Of a DNA stretch of 11,304 nt, positions 1-8,000 are shown in pieces (position 1 is the first letter of the stretch; every line of letters begins with the position of its first letter). The stretch covers positions 1-11,304 of the forward strand of contig JAWXCJ010000121.1 of assembly GCA_034408875.1 (NCBI GenBank). Reading direction: 5' to 3'. A program made the translations under genes and the position numbers. Origin of the DNA: JANNHK01 sp034408875. GTDB taxonomy: Bacteria > Actinomycetota > Acidimicrobiia > IMCC26256 > PALSA-610. The notes below the pieces were generated by a model. It searched no databases and had not been told where the DNA came from. It saw only the letters and a program-made list of their open reading frames with translations.

Positions 1-2
1 TC

Positions 3-179
3 ATCGCGCCGCCGTACCCGCCGCCGGTCGCGAGCACCTACAGCGCGATGTGCGCCGGCCCCGAGGGCGTCACCGTGCTCGACGGGTTCGAGTACTGGCT
101 CTACCAGCACGGCTTGCGGCACATGGGCGAGATCGAACTCGCCCGTGGGCTGGTCGGCCTCGGGGGAATGACCTCCTAG
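3..179 (+). CDS. C-terminal 58 codons of an unrecognised protein (5' end outside window)
   Basis: An open frame enters from the left edge and ends at TAG 177-179. Nearly all third positions are G or C (for example tac, ccg, gtc, gcg, agc, acc), as expected of real coding sequence here, while the other forward frames give Arg/Ser-rich shadow translations. The visible peptide begins with a proline-rich run (IAPPYPPPVAS), continues through a stretch with one Cys (YSAMCAGPEG), and ends in a hydrophobic/charged tail containing DGFEYWLYQHGLRHMGE and finishing GLGGMTS. I do not recognise the family. There is no membrane segment or sorting signal in the visible part. The next gene starts 70 bases downstream on the same strand, so co-transcription is possible, but no terminator or promoter can be picked out between them. 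Confidence concerns the reading frame, not function. Confidence 0.7.
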   Translation: MAPPYPPPVASTYSAMCAGPEGVTVLDGFEYWLYQHGLRHMGEIELARGLVGLGGMTS

Positions 180-238
180 ACCCCTGACGCGCTGGTGACG
201 CGCCTGACGTGCGACCCTTCCGAGGGCGCGATCAGGAC

Positions 239-243
239 GGGAG
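239..243 (+). promoter_or_regulatory. Probable Shine-Dalgarno (GGGAG) for the 250 start
   Basis: GGGAG lies six bases before ATG 250, with a weaker AGGA at 234-237. This supports ATG 250 over the in-frame ATGs at 268, 292 and 301, which lack a well-spaced purine run. The ATG at 245 is out of frame. No convincing -35/-10 pair was found in the 180-238 gap. Confidence 0.5.
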
Positions 244-249
244 CATGGC

Positions 250-366
250 ATGGAGCGGTCGGCGGGGATGAGATCGCGGCCTCGTCGCGGCATGGGGGCC
301 ATGCTCGTGGTCACGTTGGTCGCCGGAAGCGCCTTCGTCGCGCTGACGCCGAGTCCGGCCTACGCC
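250..366 (+). other. Sec-type signal peptide, residues 1-39
   Basis: A basic N-region (several Arg, including RPRR at 10-13) is followed by a hydrophobic core (MLVVTLVAGSAFVAL, 18-32) and a small-residue AYA site after residue 39. An Arg pair is present but the context does not fit the Tat consensus, so Sec export is favoured. Confidence 0.85.
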
Positions 367-3300
367 GAGAGCTACGCGGCCCCGCTGACCCCCCCGACGA
401 TCAGGTGCAACCCGGCGGGCGACCCGGCCTGCGACGGAACCTGGGTAGGCGACCTCTACACCTCCGAGAACATCGTCCCCGACGGCGGCACGGTGACCGC
501 GACGTGGGTGGGTTACGACCGGGGCGTGCTCGGCATCACCACGCCGGCGTACATCGCCGTCAACGGTGGGTCGGTCGACTGCTGCCCGATCGGCAGCCAG
601 GGCGGTAACCCGCAGACCTTCTACCCCAAGGCGTATCCGATCGGCGGCCCGTGCCAGCCCTCCGGTCAGCAGTTCGGGAGCTGCAGCTTCCACATCGTCG
701 GCGGCGGTGCCCCCTCAGCCGACGACGGCACACCGCGGTGGGGCCTGGTCAGCTCGTCGTTCGGGTTCAACGCGCCGGCGGTGCAGGACTTCTACGTGCC
801 GCCCGTGTGGTTCTGGACGCGCCTGCAAGCGCGGAACAGCCTGGGCCAGCCGATGATGACGCCGTGGTTCGGTCAGCTGCCCCAGAACCTCGACGAGCTG
901 CGCCACGGGCACGTGCGCGTCTACTCGCCCGAGCGCACGATCATGGGTTACGACGGCATGCGCGCCTTCGACGTCGTCCAGCAGTGGATGAACGGCAACT
1001 TCACCATCTACGTCGACGGTCAGAAACTCGCGACGCAAGACGCGATGGTCCTCGCGCTCGAGGCCGCCAACCCGGGCCGGTTCGGCCCGCTCACGCCCGC
1101 CGCGCCGCTCCACAGCCTCCGCCCGGTCATCGACGGAATCATCACGCTGCCCGCGGTCACGCTCGTCACCCCGACCGGAGGCCCCCGAGTCGACCTGTCG
1201 ATGCGCTCCACCATCACCTACGGCGTACAACTCTTCGACGGCCGCGGTCACGTGTCGCGCGTCGCGACCGTGAACATGGGCGTCTCGAACCAAGATCTGC
1301 TGCTGGCCACCAACGGCCCCGAGGTCACGGCGAGTAACACACCCGTTGCCGGCGCGCCGCGCGGGACAACCAGGTTCACGGCCGAATCGACCGGCGGCGA
1401 AGCACCCGTGGCCATCACGTGGAAGTTCTCCGACGGCACGACCGCAGCCGGCGCGACGGTCGAGAAGCTCGTGCCGAAGGGCACATTCATGACCGCCACC
1501 GCGCGCGCGACCGACGCCAACGGCGCGTGGCGCGAAGCGGAGACGTACCGCTCCGTTGCGCTGGCGCTCATCACCACGAGCGTGTTCATGGACGCGCCCT
1601 ACGCCGAGGCCCGACCGGTCGGCAAGACCGTCGACGCGTACATCATCGTGACCGCGTCCGCGCAGGCCGACGGGCCCGTCACCGACATCCACCCGAACTT
1701 CGCGGGCGGCTACGAGGTCACGGGCGATGCGGTCCCGGAGGTCCTCGAAGAAATCGGCTCGGTCGCGCCGTTCAGCCTGAACCCCGGGCAGTCGCGCAGC
1801 TTCCACGTGAAGTTCCAGGGCAACGAACCCGGCCGGCTCAACATGGCGACAAGCTGGACCGGCACCGAACCCGACGGCACCGACTCCACCAGCGCGGCGC
1901 AGGACTCCCGCCGCTTCGCCGACACCAAGATCTCGATCACACTGAACGTCCCCGACGAGGAGACGACACCCGGCGAGTCACAACAGGTGGCGCTCGTCGT
2001 TCACAACGAGTCGACCACCGAGCCCGCCGAGAACATCCAGGTCACCGAGTTCCGCACCGACAACGGCGACTACGAGTACGAGGACGAAGAAGAGAGCACC
2101 GAGGTGATGATCGTCCCCTACGAGTCGATCACACCGCAGCCCTACGAGAGTTTCACGCTGGCACCGGGCGAATCGAAGGAGGTCACCGCCGAGTTGCGCG
2201 CGCTGCTGCCCGGCGAGGAAGACATCTGGGCCACGGTCCACGAACCCGACGGCGAAGGCCACGTCGAACAGACCGCGCGCCGGCACGTGAAGGTCGGCGA
2301 CTTCAAGGTCGGCGGCAAACTCACTGCCGCCGCCGACACAGTCGCGATCGACGAGAGCACCGAGATCAGGGTCACCGAACTGCAGAACAAGGGCGACCAG
2401 GAACTGACCGACCTCCGGCTCGGCACGCCGAAGGCGATCGACGTGGAGTCGGGCACGACGACGACCGACGTTGAGTTCGGTTCACCAGTGACGACGCTTC
2501 CCCAGACGCTGGCTCCCAACGCGACGGTCGCCGCGAACAACCCGGCGGGCGACGTGAAGTTCTCGGCGCCCGGTACGTTCCGCGTCGAGATCCCGATCAC
2601 CGCCCGCACCGCCGACGGCGAAGACGTCCACGCCACGCTGAAAAGCGGCGATATCGAAGTCACCGAATCGGAACTCGAACTCGAGTGGGCGATCGCGCCG
2701 CGCTACACCGACGCCGACGACGCGGCCGTGACCGCCGACGAGGCCAACCCCTCCTCGTGGGACTTCATCGTGCGCTTCCGAACCAACGAAGGCGAGTGTG
2801 AACCGGCGTTGGTGCCGCACCTGAAGGTCGGCGAAGACAACGTCAGCTTCACCGTCGAAGACTCCGACGCGTGCGCGTTGCGCTTTGCGCGCCCCGACCT
2901 CGACACATTCACCCTCAACCTCGAACTCACCGATTCGGGCAACACGATCGCCACCGGCGACGTCGAGATCGAGGGCGACGACCTCCTTGTGTTCTCGCTC
3001 GGCGACTCGCTCTCGTCCGGTGAAGGTGCATCCGCCGGAGGCGGGTGGACCGACCAGCAGTGCCACCGGTCGTTCCTGGCCGGCCCGTCGCAGGCCGCGC
3101 TGCTGCTCGAACAATCCGACCCGCACACGGCCGTGACGTTCGTACACCTCGCGTGCTCGGGCGCGTCCACACCTACCGGCCTGGTCGGACACTTCGGCGG
3201 CATCGAGCCGGCCGCCGGGCCGCTGCTCTCGCCGCAGATCTACCAGATGTCGCGCTTCGCCCGTGACCGCGAGGTCGACGCGGTGATGTTGTCGATCGGC

Positions 3301-4881
3301 GCGAACGACGCCCGCTTCGCATCGGCGTTGGTCGCCTGCGCGACCGCGGTTCTCACCCAGTGCGACACGCCCGGTTCCGAGGCGAATGCGATCCTCGATG
3401 TGACGATGCCCAATCTGCCGACGCGCTACGCGATGGTGAACAACGCGTTCGCGAACGTCGGCATCGACCCGGGCAAGGTCCACCTCATGGAGTACCCCGA
3501 CTCCACGACCGACGACGACGGCGAAGTGTGCGACAGCGGCTTCGACATCGCCGACATCTTCAACGGCACCATCTACGGATCGTTGAACGAAGACGAGTGG
3601 ACGTTCCTGCGCAACGAACTCGCGATCCCGCTGAACGACTGGGGCGACGTCGCCGCCTCCGACTACGGATGGCGGCGAGTCGGCGGCATCCAGAACGCGT
3701 TCCTCACGCACGGGCTGTGCGCGACCGACACCTGGATGACCGGGCTCTTCGCTTCGATCTCGGTGCAGGGCAACCACCAGGGCGGCTTCCACCCCAACAT
3801 CACGGGCCACGTCTTCTACGCCGACAAGCTCTACGAGTCGCTCGCCGGTGCGATCTCCCCGGGTGAAGGTGGCGGCAGCCCGATGTCGGCGTCGCAGTTG
3901 CGGGCGCGGCTCACGCCCGACCGCATCGAAGTCTCTGTCGACAACTTTTCCGTCGGCGACGTCGTGACCATCAACCCCGGTGGGGCCAACGAAGAGACCC
4001 GCCGCATCAAGGCCAAGGGTTCGCTGATCTTCGACGAACCCCTGTACTTCGACCACGAGCCGGGCGAAGTCATCGTGCTGACGTCGAGCCTCGACCCCGC
4101 AACCGGGACGAACCAGGCGCCGATCGCCGCTGACGACGCGTTCGACGTCGGCTCCAACGGGCTGACCGTCCTCGACGTGCTCGCCAACGACCAGGATCCC
4201 GACGACGGCGACACGCTCTCCGTCGCGTCGGTGTCGTCGCCCAATGCGACAATCGTCGACGACACGCTGGTGCACTACGACACGGCCGGATCGCCGTCGT
4301 GTGCGCCGGAGACGTTCACGTACATGACGCGTGATGACGGCGGCGCGACCGACACCGGCAGCGTGACCGTGACGCCCTCGTGCGAGCCGCCGGGCCCCGA
4401 GACGACAATCAAGGCCGGTCCTGTCGCCAACGTGCGCACGAAGCGGACGATCGCTCGGTTCACCGTGCTATCGCCGGTGAAGGGCGCGACGTTCGAGTGC
4501 CGACTCGACGGTGGCCCGTGGGCGCCGTGCGCGAAGGGCAGGATCACCTATAAGGCGCTTGCCCAGGGTCCGCACACCTTCGAGGGCCGAGCCCGCTTCG
4601 GGGGTGTCGCCGACTCGACACCCGTGGTTCGGACATGGACGGTCGACACGACACCGCCGGTCATCAACGTCACTGCGCCCGTCTCGGGCGCGACCTACAC
4701 CGTCGGTCAGGTCGTCGTACCGGCATACACCTGTTCCGACCCGGCAGGCGGCTCCGTCGTATGCAAGGGTCCGGCCACCGTCGACACCAAGCGCGCGGGC
4801 AAGAAGACGTTCACCGTCACCGCCAAGGATTCGGCGGGCAACAAGGCCACGCTGAAGGTGAACTTCACAGTCGTGAAGTAG
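250..4881 (+). CDS. Large secreted multidomain protein with SGNH/GDSL (SEST-like) hydrolase domain and Ig-like repeats
   Basis: A 1543-residue exported protein, probably an extracellular esterase or lipase-type hydrolase carried on adhesive or spacer modules. Order of parts: signal peptide (1-39, AYA|ES); unrecognised region about 40-350 with several Cys, including an adjacent pair in VDCCPIG; PKD-like domain about 356-437 (ITWKFSDGTT core); four beta-rich segments about 440-910 resembling CARDB/DUF11-type units, with an acidic patch at 604-616; SGNH hydrolase about 912-1200; a small VGDVVTINPG module about 1235-1270; a Big_9/cadherin-like domain about 1287-1375 (APIAADD, VLDVLANDQDPDDGD); an Ig-like module about 1383-1470 (FECRLDGGPWAPC, WTVDTTPP); and a last Ig-like module ending at the C-terminus (FTVVK). 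There is no LPXTG motif or C-terminal membrane helix, so it is predicted to be released or held non-covalently. Enzyme class is well supported. Substrate cannot be read from the sequence. It converges on the C25-peptidase gene, which has a related tail module. Confidence 0.95.
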   Translation: MERSAGMRSRPRRGMGAMLVVTLVAGSAFVALTPSPAYAESYAAPLTPPTIRCNPAGDPACDGTWVGDLYTSENIVPDGGTVTATWVGYDRGVLGITTPAYIAVNGGSVDCCPIGSQGGNPQTFYPKAYPIGGPCQPSGQQFGSCSFHIVGGGAPSADDGTPRWGLVSSSFGFNAPAVQDFYVPPVWFWTRLQARNSLGQPMMTPWFGQLPQNLDELRHGHVRVYSPERTIMGYDGMRAFDVVQQWMNGNFTIYVDGQKLATQDAMVLALEAANPGRFGPLTPAAPLHSLRPVIDGIITLPAVTLVTPTGGPRVDLSMRSTITYGVQLFDGRGHVSRVATVNMGVSNQDLLLATNGPEVTASNTPVAGAPRGTTRFTAESTGGEAPVAITWKFSDGTTAAGATVEKLVPKGTFMTATARATDANGAWREAETYRSVALALITTSVFMDAPYAEARPVGKTVDAYIIVTASAQADGPVTDIHPNFAGGYEVTGDAVPEVLEEIGSVAPFSLNPGQSRSFHVKFQGNEPGRLNMATSWTGTEPDGTDSTSAAQDSRRFADTKISITLNVPDEETTPGESQQVALVVHNESTTEPAENIQVTEFRTDNGDYEYEDEEESTEVMIVPYESITPQPYESFTLAPGESKEVTAELRALLPGEEDIWATVHEPDGEGHVEQTARRHVKVGDFKVGGKLTAAADTVAIDESTEIRVTELQNKGDQELTDLRLGTPKAIDVESGTTTTDVEFGSPVTTLPQTLAPNATVAANNPAGDVKFSAPGTFRVEIPITARTADGEDVHATLKSGDIEVTESELELEWAIAPRYTDADDAAVTADEANPSSWDFIVRFRTNEGECEPALVPHLKVGEDNVSFTVEDSDACALRFARPDLDTFTLNLELTDSGNTIATGDVEIEGDDLLVFSLGDSLSSGEGASAGGGWTDQQCHRSFLAGPSQAALLLEQSDPHTAVTFVHLACSGASTPTGLVGHFGGIEPAAGPLLSPQIYQMSRFARDREVDAVMLSIGANDARFASALVACATAVLTQCDTPGSEANAILDVTMPNLPTRYAMVNNAFANVGIDPGKVHLMEYPDSTTDDDGEVCDSGFDIADIFNGTIYGSLNEDEWTFLRNELAIPLNDWGDVAASDYGWRRVGGIQNAFLTHGLCATDTWMTGLFASISVQGNHQGGFHPNITGHVFYADKLYESLAGAISPGEGGGSPMSASQLRARLTPDRIEVSVDNFSVGDVVTINPGGANEETRRIKAKGSLIFDEPLYFDHEPGEVIVLTSSLDPATGTNQAPIAADDAFDVGSNGLTVLDVLANDQDPDDGDTLSVASVSSPNATIVDDTLVHYDTAGSPSCAPETFTYMTRDDGGATDTGSVTVTPSCEPPGPETTIKAGPVANVRTKRTIARFTVLSPVKGATFECRLDGGPWAPCAKGRITYKALAQGPHTFEGRARFGGVADSTPVVRTWTVDTTPPVINVTAPVSGATYTVGQVVVPAYTCSDPAGGSVVCKGPATVDTKRAGKKTFTVTAKDSAGNKATLKVNFTVVK
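2983..3864 (+). other. SGNH/GDSL hydrolase domain (SEST-like) within the 250-4881 protein
   Basis: Block I is GDSLSSGEG with the presumed nucleophile Ser920. Block III is GAND (1017-1020). Block V is FHPNITGH with the presumed catalytic His1181. Conserved-looking Cys lie in QCHRSF (C938) and LACSG (C969), with further Cys before block V, consistent with the disulfide-rich SEST/Streptomyces scabies esterase-like branch of the superfamily. The residue three before His1181 is Gly, so the usual DxxH Asp is absent. Known SEST enzymes use a Ser-His pair with a main-chain carbonyl in that role. The spacing of about 160 residues between blocks III and V also fits that branch. Confidence 0.88.
4645..4878 (+). 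other. C-terminal Ig-like module shared with the opposing gene
   Basis: The segment from DTTPPVINVTAPVSGATYTVGQ through two Cys (YTCSDP, VVCKG) to KKTFTVTAKDSAGN and the terminal FTVVK resembles the module at 5456-5705 of the minus-strand gene. In that protein the module is followed by a PxKF domain. Here the protein stops directly after TVVK. Confidence 0.8.
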
Positions 4882-4887
4882 ACCGGC

Positions 4888-4956
4888 CCCGAGCGTTTTC
4901 TGGTCGCGCGTATCTGTTGCCAGCAACACATACGCGCGACCAGAAGCGTTCTCGGG
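4888..4956 (+). repeat. Long imperfect palindrome / hairpin between convergent genes (possible bidirectional terminator or REP-like element)
   Basis: Sixteen consecutive pairs are seen between 4898-4913 (TTCTGGTCGCGCGTAT) and 4930-4945. After one C:C mismatch (4914/4929) come five more pairs closing a four-base CCAG loop (4920-4923). Outside the core the stem continues with small bulges through CCCGAG (4888-4893) to 4951-4956. No T-tract follows on either side, so it is not a classic intrinsic terminator. Its position, seven bases after the stop at 4881, would still suit transcript-end formation for the + gene and, read the other way, for the minus gene about 135 bases beyond its stop. It may equally be a dispersed palindromic repeat. 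Confidence 0.85.
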
Positions 4957-5077
4957 CTACAAGCTGCCGAAATCGGTCGACTTCGCGGACACGTTGCCCC
5001 GAAACCCGTCGGGCAAGCTGCTCAAGCGCGAGCTACGCGAGCCCTACTGGGCCGGCGTAGATCGTCGCGTTGGTTGA
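4955..5077 (+). pseudogene. C-terminal remnant of an acyl-CoA synthetase (AMP-binding family)
   Basis: Forty codons ending at TGA 5075-5077 read GYKLPKSVDFADTLPRNPSG, then KLLKRELREPYW and AGVDRRVG. This is the extreme C-terminus of the fatty-acyl-CoA synthetase/AMP-binding family: the GYK.P.SV strand and the PSGK-LLKR A10 motif, whose Lys (codon in aagctgctcaag) is the adenylation Lys. No ATG, GTG or TTG start precedes it in frame before the in-frame stop at 4874-4876, and the remaining roughly 450-500 residues of such an enzyme are absent. Family identity ends exactly where the palindrome's right arm begins. Third positions still look coding, so decay may be recent. It is non-functional as it stands. 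Confidence 0.78.
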
Positions 5078-5089
5078 ACGAAGAACAGG

Positions 5090-8000
5090 TTACGGCCGCA
5101 GCTTCACCCAGACACTGAGTCCGGGTCCGGTGTCCGCGGTCGCGCGCACGGTCAGCTTGTAACACGGCTTCGACGGGTTCGGGATCGGCTTCGGTGCTTT
5201 CCACAGCCATTCGAGCGTGTCTTGGTCGTAGCCGAACGATGAACCCGAATAGTCGTCGTCGATGCCCTCGGTGCCCATCCCGGTCGGGCACGTCTGCGGG
5301 CTCGACACCGTCTTCGTGATCTGCGCCGCCGACGTTATCTGGGTCCCGTCCGGGCGGAACACCCGGAACTTCAGCGGCAGGGTGCGGCCCGCCTTCACGA
5401 CGTTGAGTTCGTCCATCTCGACCGGCGAGAAGAAGCCCTCGTACTTGTACGGTTTCACCACCGTGTAGGAGTACGTCTGCTCCCGCGCGTTCCCGGCGCC
5501 GTCCGTGGTTGTCACGGTGAACGACTTCTCGCCCGCGGTCGCGGTGCTGAGCACGACCGACGAGGGCGAGCACGACTCGACACCGGAACTGTCGGGCGCG
5601 TTCGGGTCGACACACGTCACGTGGATCGTGACCGACTGACCGACGGTGTACGTGCTCACGAGCGCGGGCGTGAGCGCGATGCTCGGTGCCAGCGTGTCGA
5701 TGTTCACCTGGAACCAGCGCGGTCCGCCGGGACCGGTGATCTCGATCTCGATCGTGCCTTCGCCCGGCACCGTCACCGGCCCGGTGTACGGAACCGGCGA
5801 GCCACCGTCGAAGGCCACCGCGTAGCCGCTCGTGTCGAGGCCGAGCAGGTGCAGCGTTGGCGGCTCGACGAACCACCCGCCGCTCGTCTCGCCCTGCACG
5901 GTCGCGGTCACCTGGTGCACGGCGCTCGCGTTGCCGGCCCGGTCGGTGCTCGTGGCGTCGATACCGTTGTCGCCGAAGTTGACGTCGCACGTCGCGATCC
6001 CCGACGCCTCGGCTCCGGGGTCGGCGCACGCAACTTCGCCCTCGCCGCCGGACTCGTCGCCCGGGAGGATCAAGAGATCGATGGGTGCGCCGCCGCGCGT
6101 GATCGTCGGTACGGTCGTGTCGATCGGCACGGTCAGGGTGATCGTCGTCTCGCCATTGGTCACGACGACGCTGTACACGCCGTCGGCTGCAGGCAAGCCG
6201 GGGAACTCATCCAGCGGCGCGGGCGGGCCACCGTCGACCGACACGAACACCTCTGACGGATCGGAACCGACGACTTCGAGCGTCGGCGTGCCGGTAAACC
6301 AGCCGTTGTCGCCCTGCGGGCCTTCGGCAAACGCGATGAACGGCGGGCCCTCGCCGTTGACGACGTAGAAGTCGCCCTTCTTCGAACTCGTGGCGCCGTT
6401 GCCGTACTGGTCGAACGACTGCACGATGTACAGCGGGTCGGTCACACCCGGGACTCCGCCGACCCACCCGTCGGTGTCGCCGACTCGTGCCAGGTCGAGC
6501 GGCAGCCACTCGTCGCCGTTGCGGTACAACACGACCACGCGCAACACGCCGCTCTCGTCGGTGGTCTCGACGCTGAACAACGTCGCGCCACCTTCACTCC
6601 GCGCGTCGGTGGAGCGGATACGTGGCGGTGTCGCGTCGGTGACATCGGCCGGTGCGTAGTACACGAGGCCCTGGACGTTGGTGAAGCGGCGCTTCGTCGC
6701 ACCCGGACCGGGAACGTTGGACTCGACCTGTTCCGGCAACAGCACGAGCTTCTGCTCGTCGGCCCCGATGTTGACCACACCGAACTGCGACGGGAACGAG
6801 TACGACGCGGCCGGCGCCTGCGGTTCGTTCTCGGCCTGACCGACGGACGCGCGACCGAACGCGGGATTGGGAACCGCGATCTCCTCAGTAGTGAGCCCAC
6901 TGAGCAGCACGCCGTGCGCGACGAGGTCGGAACCCTCGGGCTGCGTGACGTCGAACGTCATGCGGGGCACAATCGGGTAGCCGTTGAGTGCTTGCACGTC
7001 GCCGGCGACGCTGTCGTACGTCGTGCCGTCGGGTGCGGTGTTCTCCTCGAACTCGGGTTGCACCGAAAGCGGCGCCGCGGGCAACCCGGTCACCGGGTCG
7101 GTCAACACGTCGAACGACGACTGCGTCTCGGCGGCCGGCGCCGCGAACGGCGCCGCGCCTGCGAGCTGGTACATCGGGAGCCCGTAAAACACCGCTTGCT
7201 GCAACGACTTCTCGTCGTAGCCCTGGTACGCCCCCGCGCTCAGGAAGTAATCCTTCTTCGCCTCGACGAGCGCGTGGCCGACGTCGACACTGCCGTCGAG
7301 GTTCTGCGCAAACAACGCGTTCAGCCGCTCCGACAACGCGACGGCGCTGAAGTCGCCGTAGCCGTAGCCGGTGTTGGCGACGAACACGGCGGTACCCCGA
7401 CCGGCGAGCGTCTGGGCCCAGTCGGCGCGCCGGTTCCCGCCGTAGCTGTCGGGTGCGTTCAACCCCGCGTGACAGCCCATCGAGAACACGACCTGGCCGT
7501 TGAACGCGTTGTTGAGCGCGTCCACGCCGAGAACGTCGGTCTGTTGAGGGGTGACGTTGCCCGCACTCGACAGCAGGTTCTGATGGTCGAAGTGCGCGTT
7601 CAGCGACGCGACGTCGGGGTCGGCGCCGAGCACACCGTTGAGGTCGGCCGCGGTCCACAGCCCGCTGGTTGCGCCGGCCGGGTCGATCAGGCTGTCGCCG
7701 CCGACCGCATCGGCGACTTGGGTCGCGCCGTCGGCGAGGAAGTCGTAGCCCGTGGTCAGCGCGCTCTGAGGGTCGAGCACACCGCCCGAGTCGAGGAACA
7801 GCTGGATCTGGAGGTCGACGTCGCTCTTCGTCTCGACGAGCCGCCCGACGGCCGCGTCGGGAAGGAACATCTGCCGGCCGAGGAACGTGGCCGGGTCGCG
7901 GTCGCCGTAGACGTCGTCGCTGAGGAACCAGCGCGTCCCGAACGAGTCGGCGATGGCATCGCTCCCGCCGACATGTTCGGCGTAGTCGCGCTCGTCGAAG

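Noticed and set aside
259..300. Twin-arginine export signal
   Set aside because: Arg12-Arg13 is followed by GMGAM, which lacks the S/T-R-R-x-F-L-K context. A Sec signal is the simpler reading.
2482..4275. 597-codon open frame on the minus strand opposite the esterase gene
   Set aside because: It is a shadow of G/C-biased third positions. The translation is Arg/Val/Gly-rich low-complexity with no recognisable domain, while the plus strand carries clear SGNH motifs.
4635..5060. Plus-strand frame spanning the end of the esterase gene and the intergenic region
   Set aside because: Its translation is Arg/Ser-rich with no homology. The acyl-CoA synthetase signature is in a different frame.
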